Below are positions 37,727 through 37,775 of a stretch of DNA of 37,775 nucleotides, one piece after another. Each line of letters starts with the position of its first letter. The first letter of the stretch is position 1. A model generated the notes under the pieces. It saw nothing but the letters and a program-made list of their open reading frames with translations, was not told where the DNA came from and did no database searches. The DNA lies in contig JAJTWZ010000040.1 in the NCBI GenBank assembly GCA_021463145.1, positions 1 through 37,775 of the forward strand. The letters run 5' to 3'. This stretch comes from Blastocatellia bacterium (GTDB lineage: Bacteria > Acidobacteriota > Blastocatellia > UBA7656 > JADIYM01). The position numbers and the translations under genes are program-made.

Positions 37727-37775
37727 TTGGGATGCGATTGCCCAAAACGGTGCGCCGCGCTGCGATGTCGCCGTT
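37687..37775. repeat. Near-perfect direct repeat of the rpe 3' end at the window edge
   Basis: Bases 37687-37716 (ACGGTTGCGCCGCGCTGCGA...) recur at 37747-37775 with one deleted T and one substitution. The second copy runs to the last base of the window. Confidence 0.8.

Overview
This is high-GC bacterial DNA with no rRNA, tRNA, CRISPR array or transposase gene visible. It appears to consist of two dissimilar blocks. Bases 1 to about 4925 hold an HD-GYP phosphodiesterase, a HAD hydrolase, a GT-C type glycosyltransferase and the first 284 residues of argininosuccinate lyase (ArgH). ArgH stops making sense inside its own family signature, just before a gene running the other way. The genes in this block have Shine-Dalgarno sequences. 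From about 5010 onward, many transcription units instead have a -10-like hexamer 7-10 bases before the start codon and no Shine-Dalgarno, which points to leaderless mRNAs. A contig junction, recombination or an insertion near 4926 would explain the difference.

The main block (5010-37775) looks like a soil or sediment bacterium with Acidobacteriota-like traits: a Reg_prop/Y_Y_Y hybrid sensor kinase, the order nadC - small ORF - birA - coaX - small ORF, and a PASTA protein fused by overlap to rpe. That assignment is inference, not proof. Layout: an MgtC/DUF4010 membrane protein (minus) diverges from a two-gene phosphorelay (a 1358-residue propeller hybrid kinase, then a REC-kinase protein). Next come an FAD-dependent aromatic hydroxylase (minus), an approximately 1 kb gene-free island of nested inverted and tandem repeats (13264-14250), an FHA-domain protein and a secreted lipoprotein (minus). 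Then follow comEC, coupled to a small Cys-containing protein, another repeat-bearing gap, an OGG1-type 8-oxoguanine glycosylase, and an OmpR-type regulator and sensor kinase pair on the minus strand.

From 23656 the window turns to envelope glycans and cofactors: a GT4 glycosyltransferase overlapping a Wzx/MVF-type flippase; then nadC (NAD), birA (biotinyl ligase) and coaX (CoA), with two unrecognised small proteins between and after them. On the minus strand lie a second glycosyltransferase, an AsnB-type amidotransferase, a WecG/TagA/CpsF glycosyltransferase and a secreted protein. The window ends with the radical SAM enzyme AmrS, a PASTA membrane protein and rpe. The last 29 bases nearly repeat the end of rpe.

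The most interesting unexplained material is the family of intergenic inverted-repeat elements (13391-13789, 13802-14061, 19716-19953, 33851-33974), the leaderless promoter architecture, and the uncharacterised ORFs translationally coupled to comEC and coaX.
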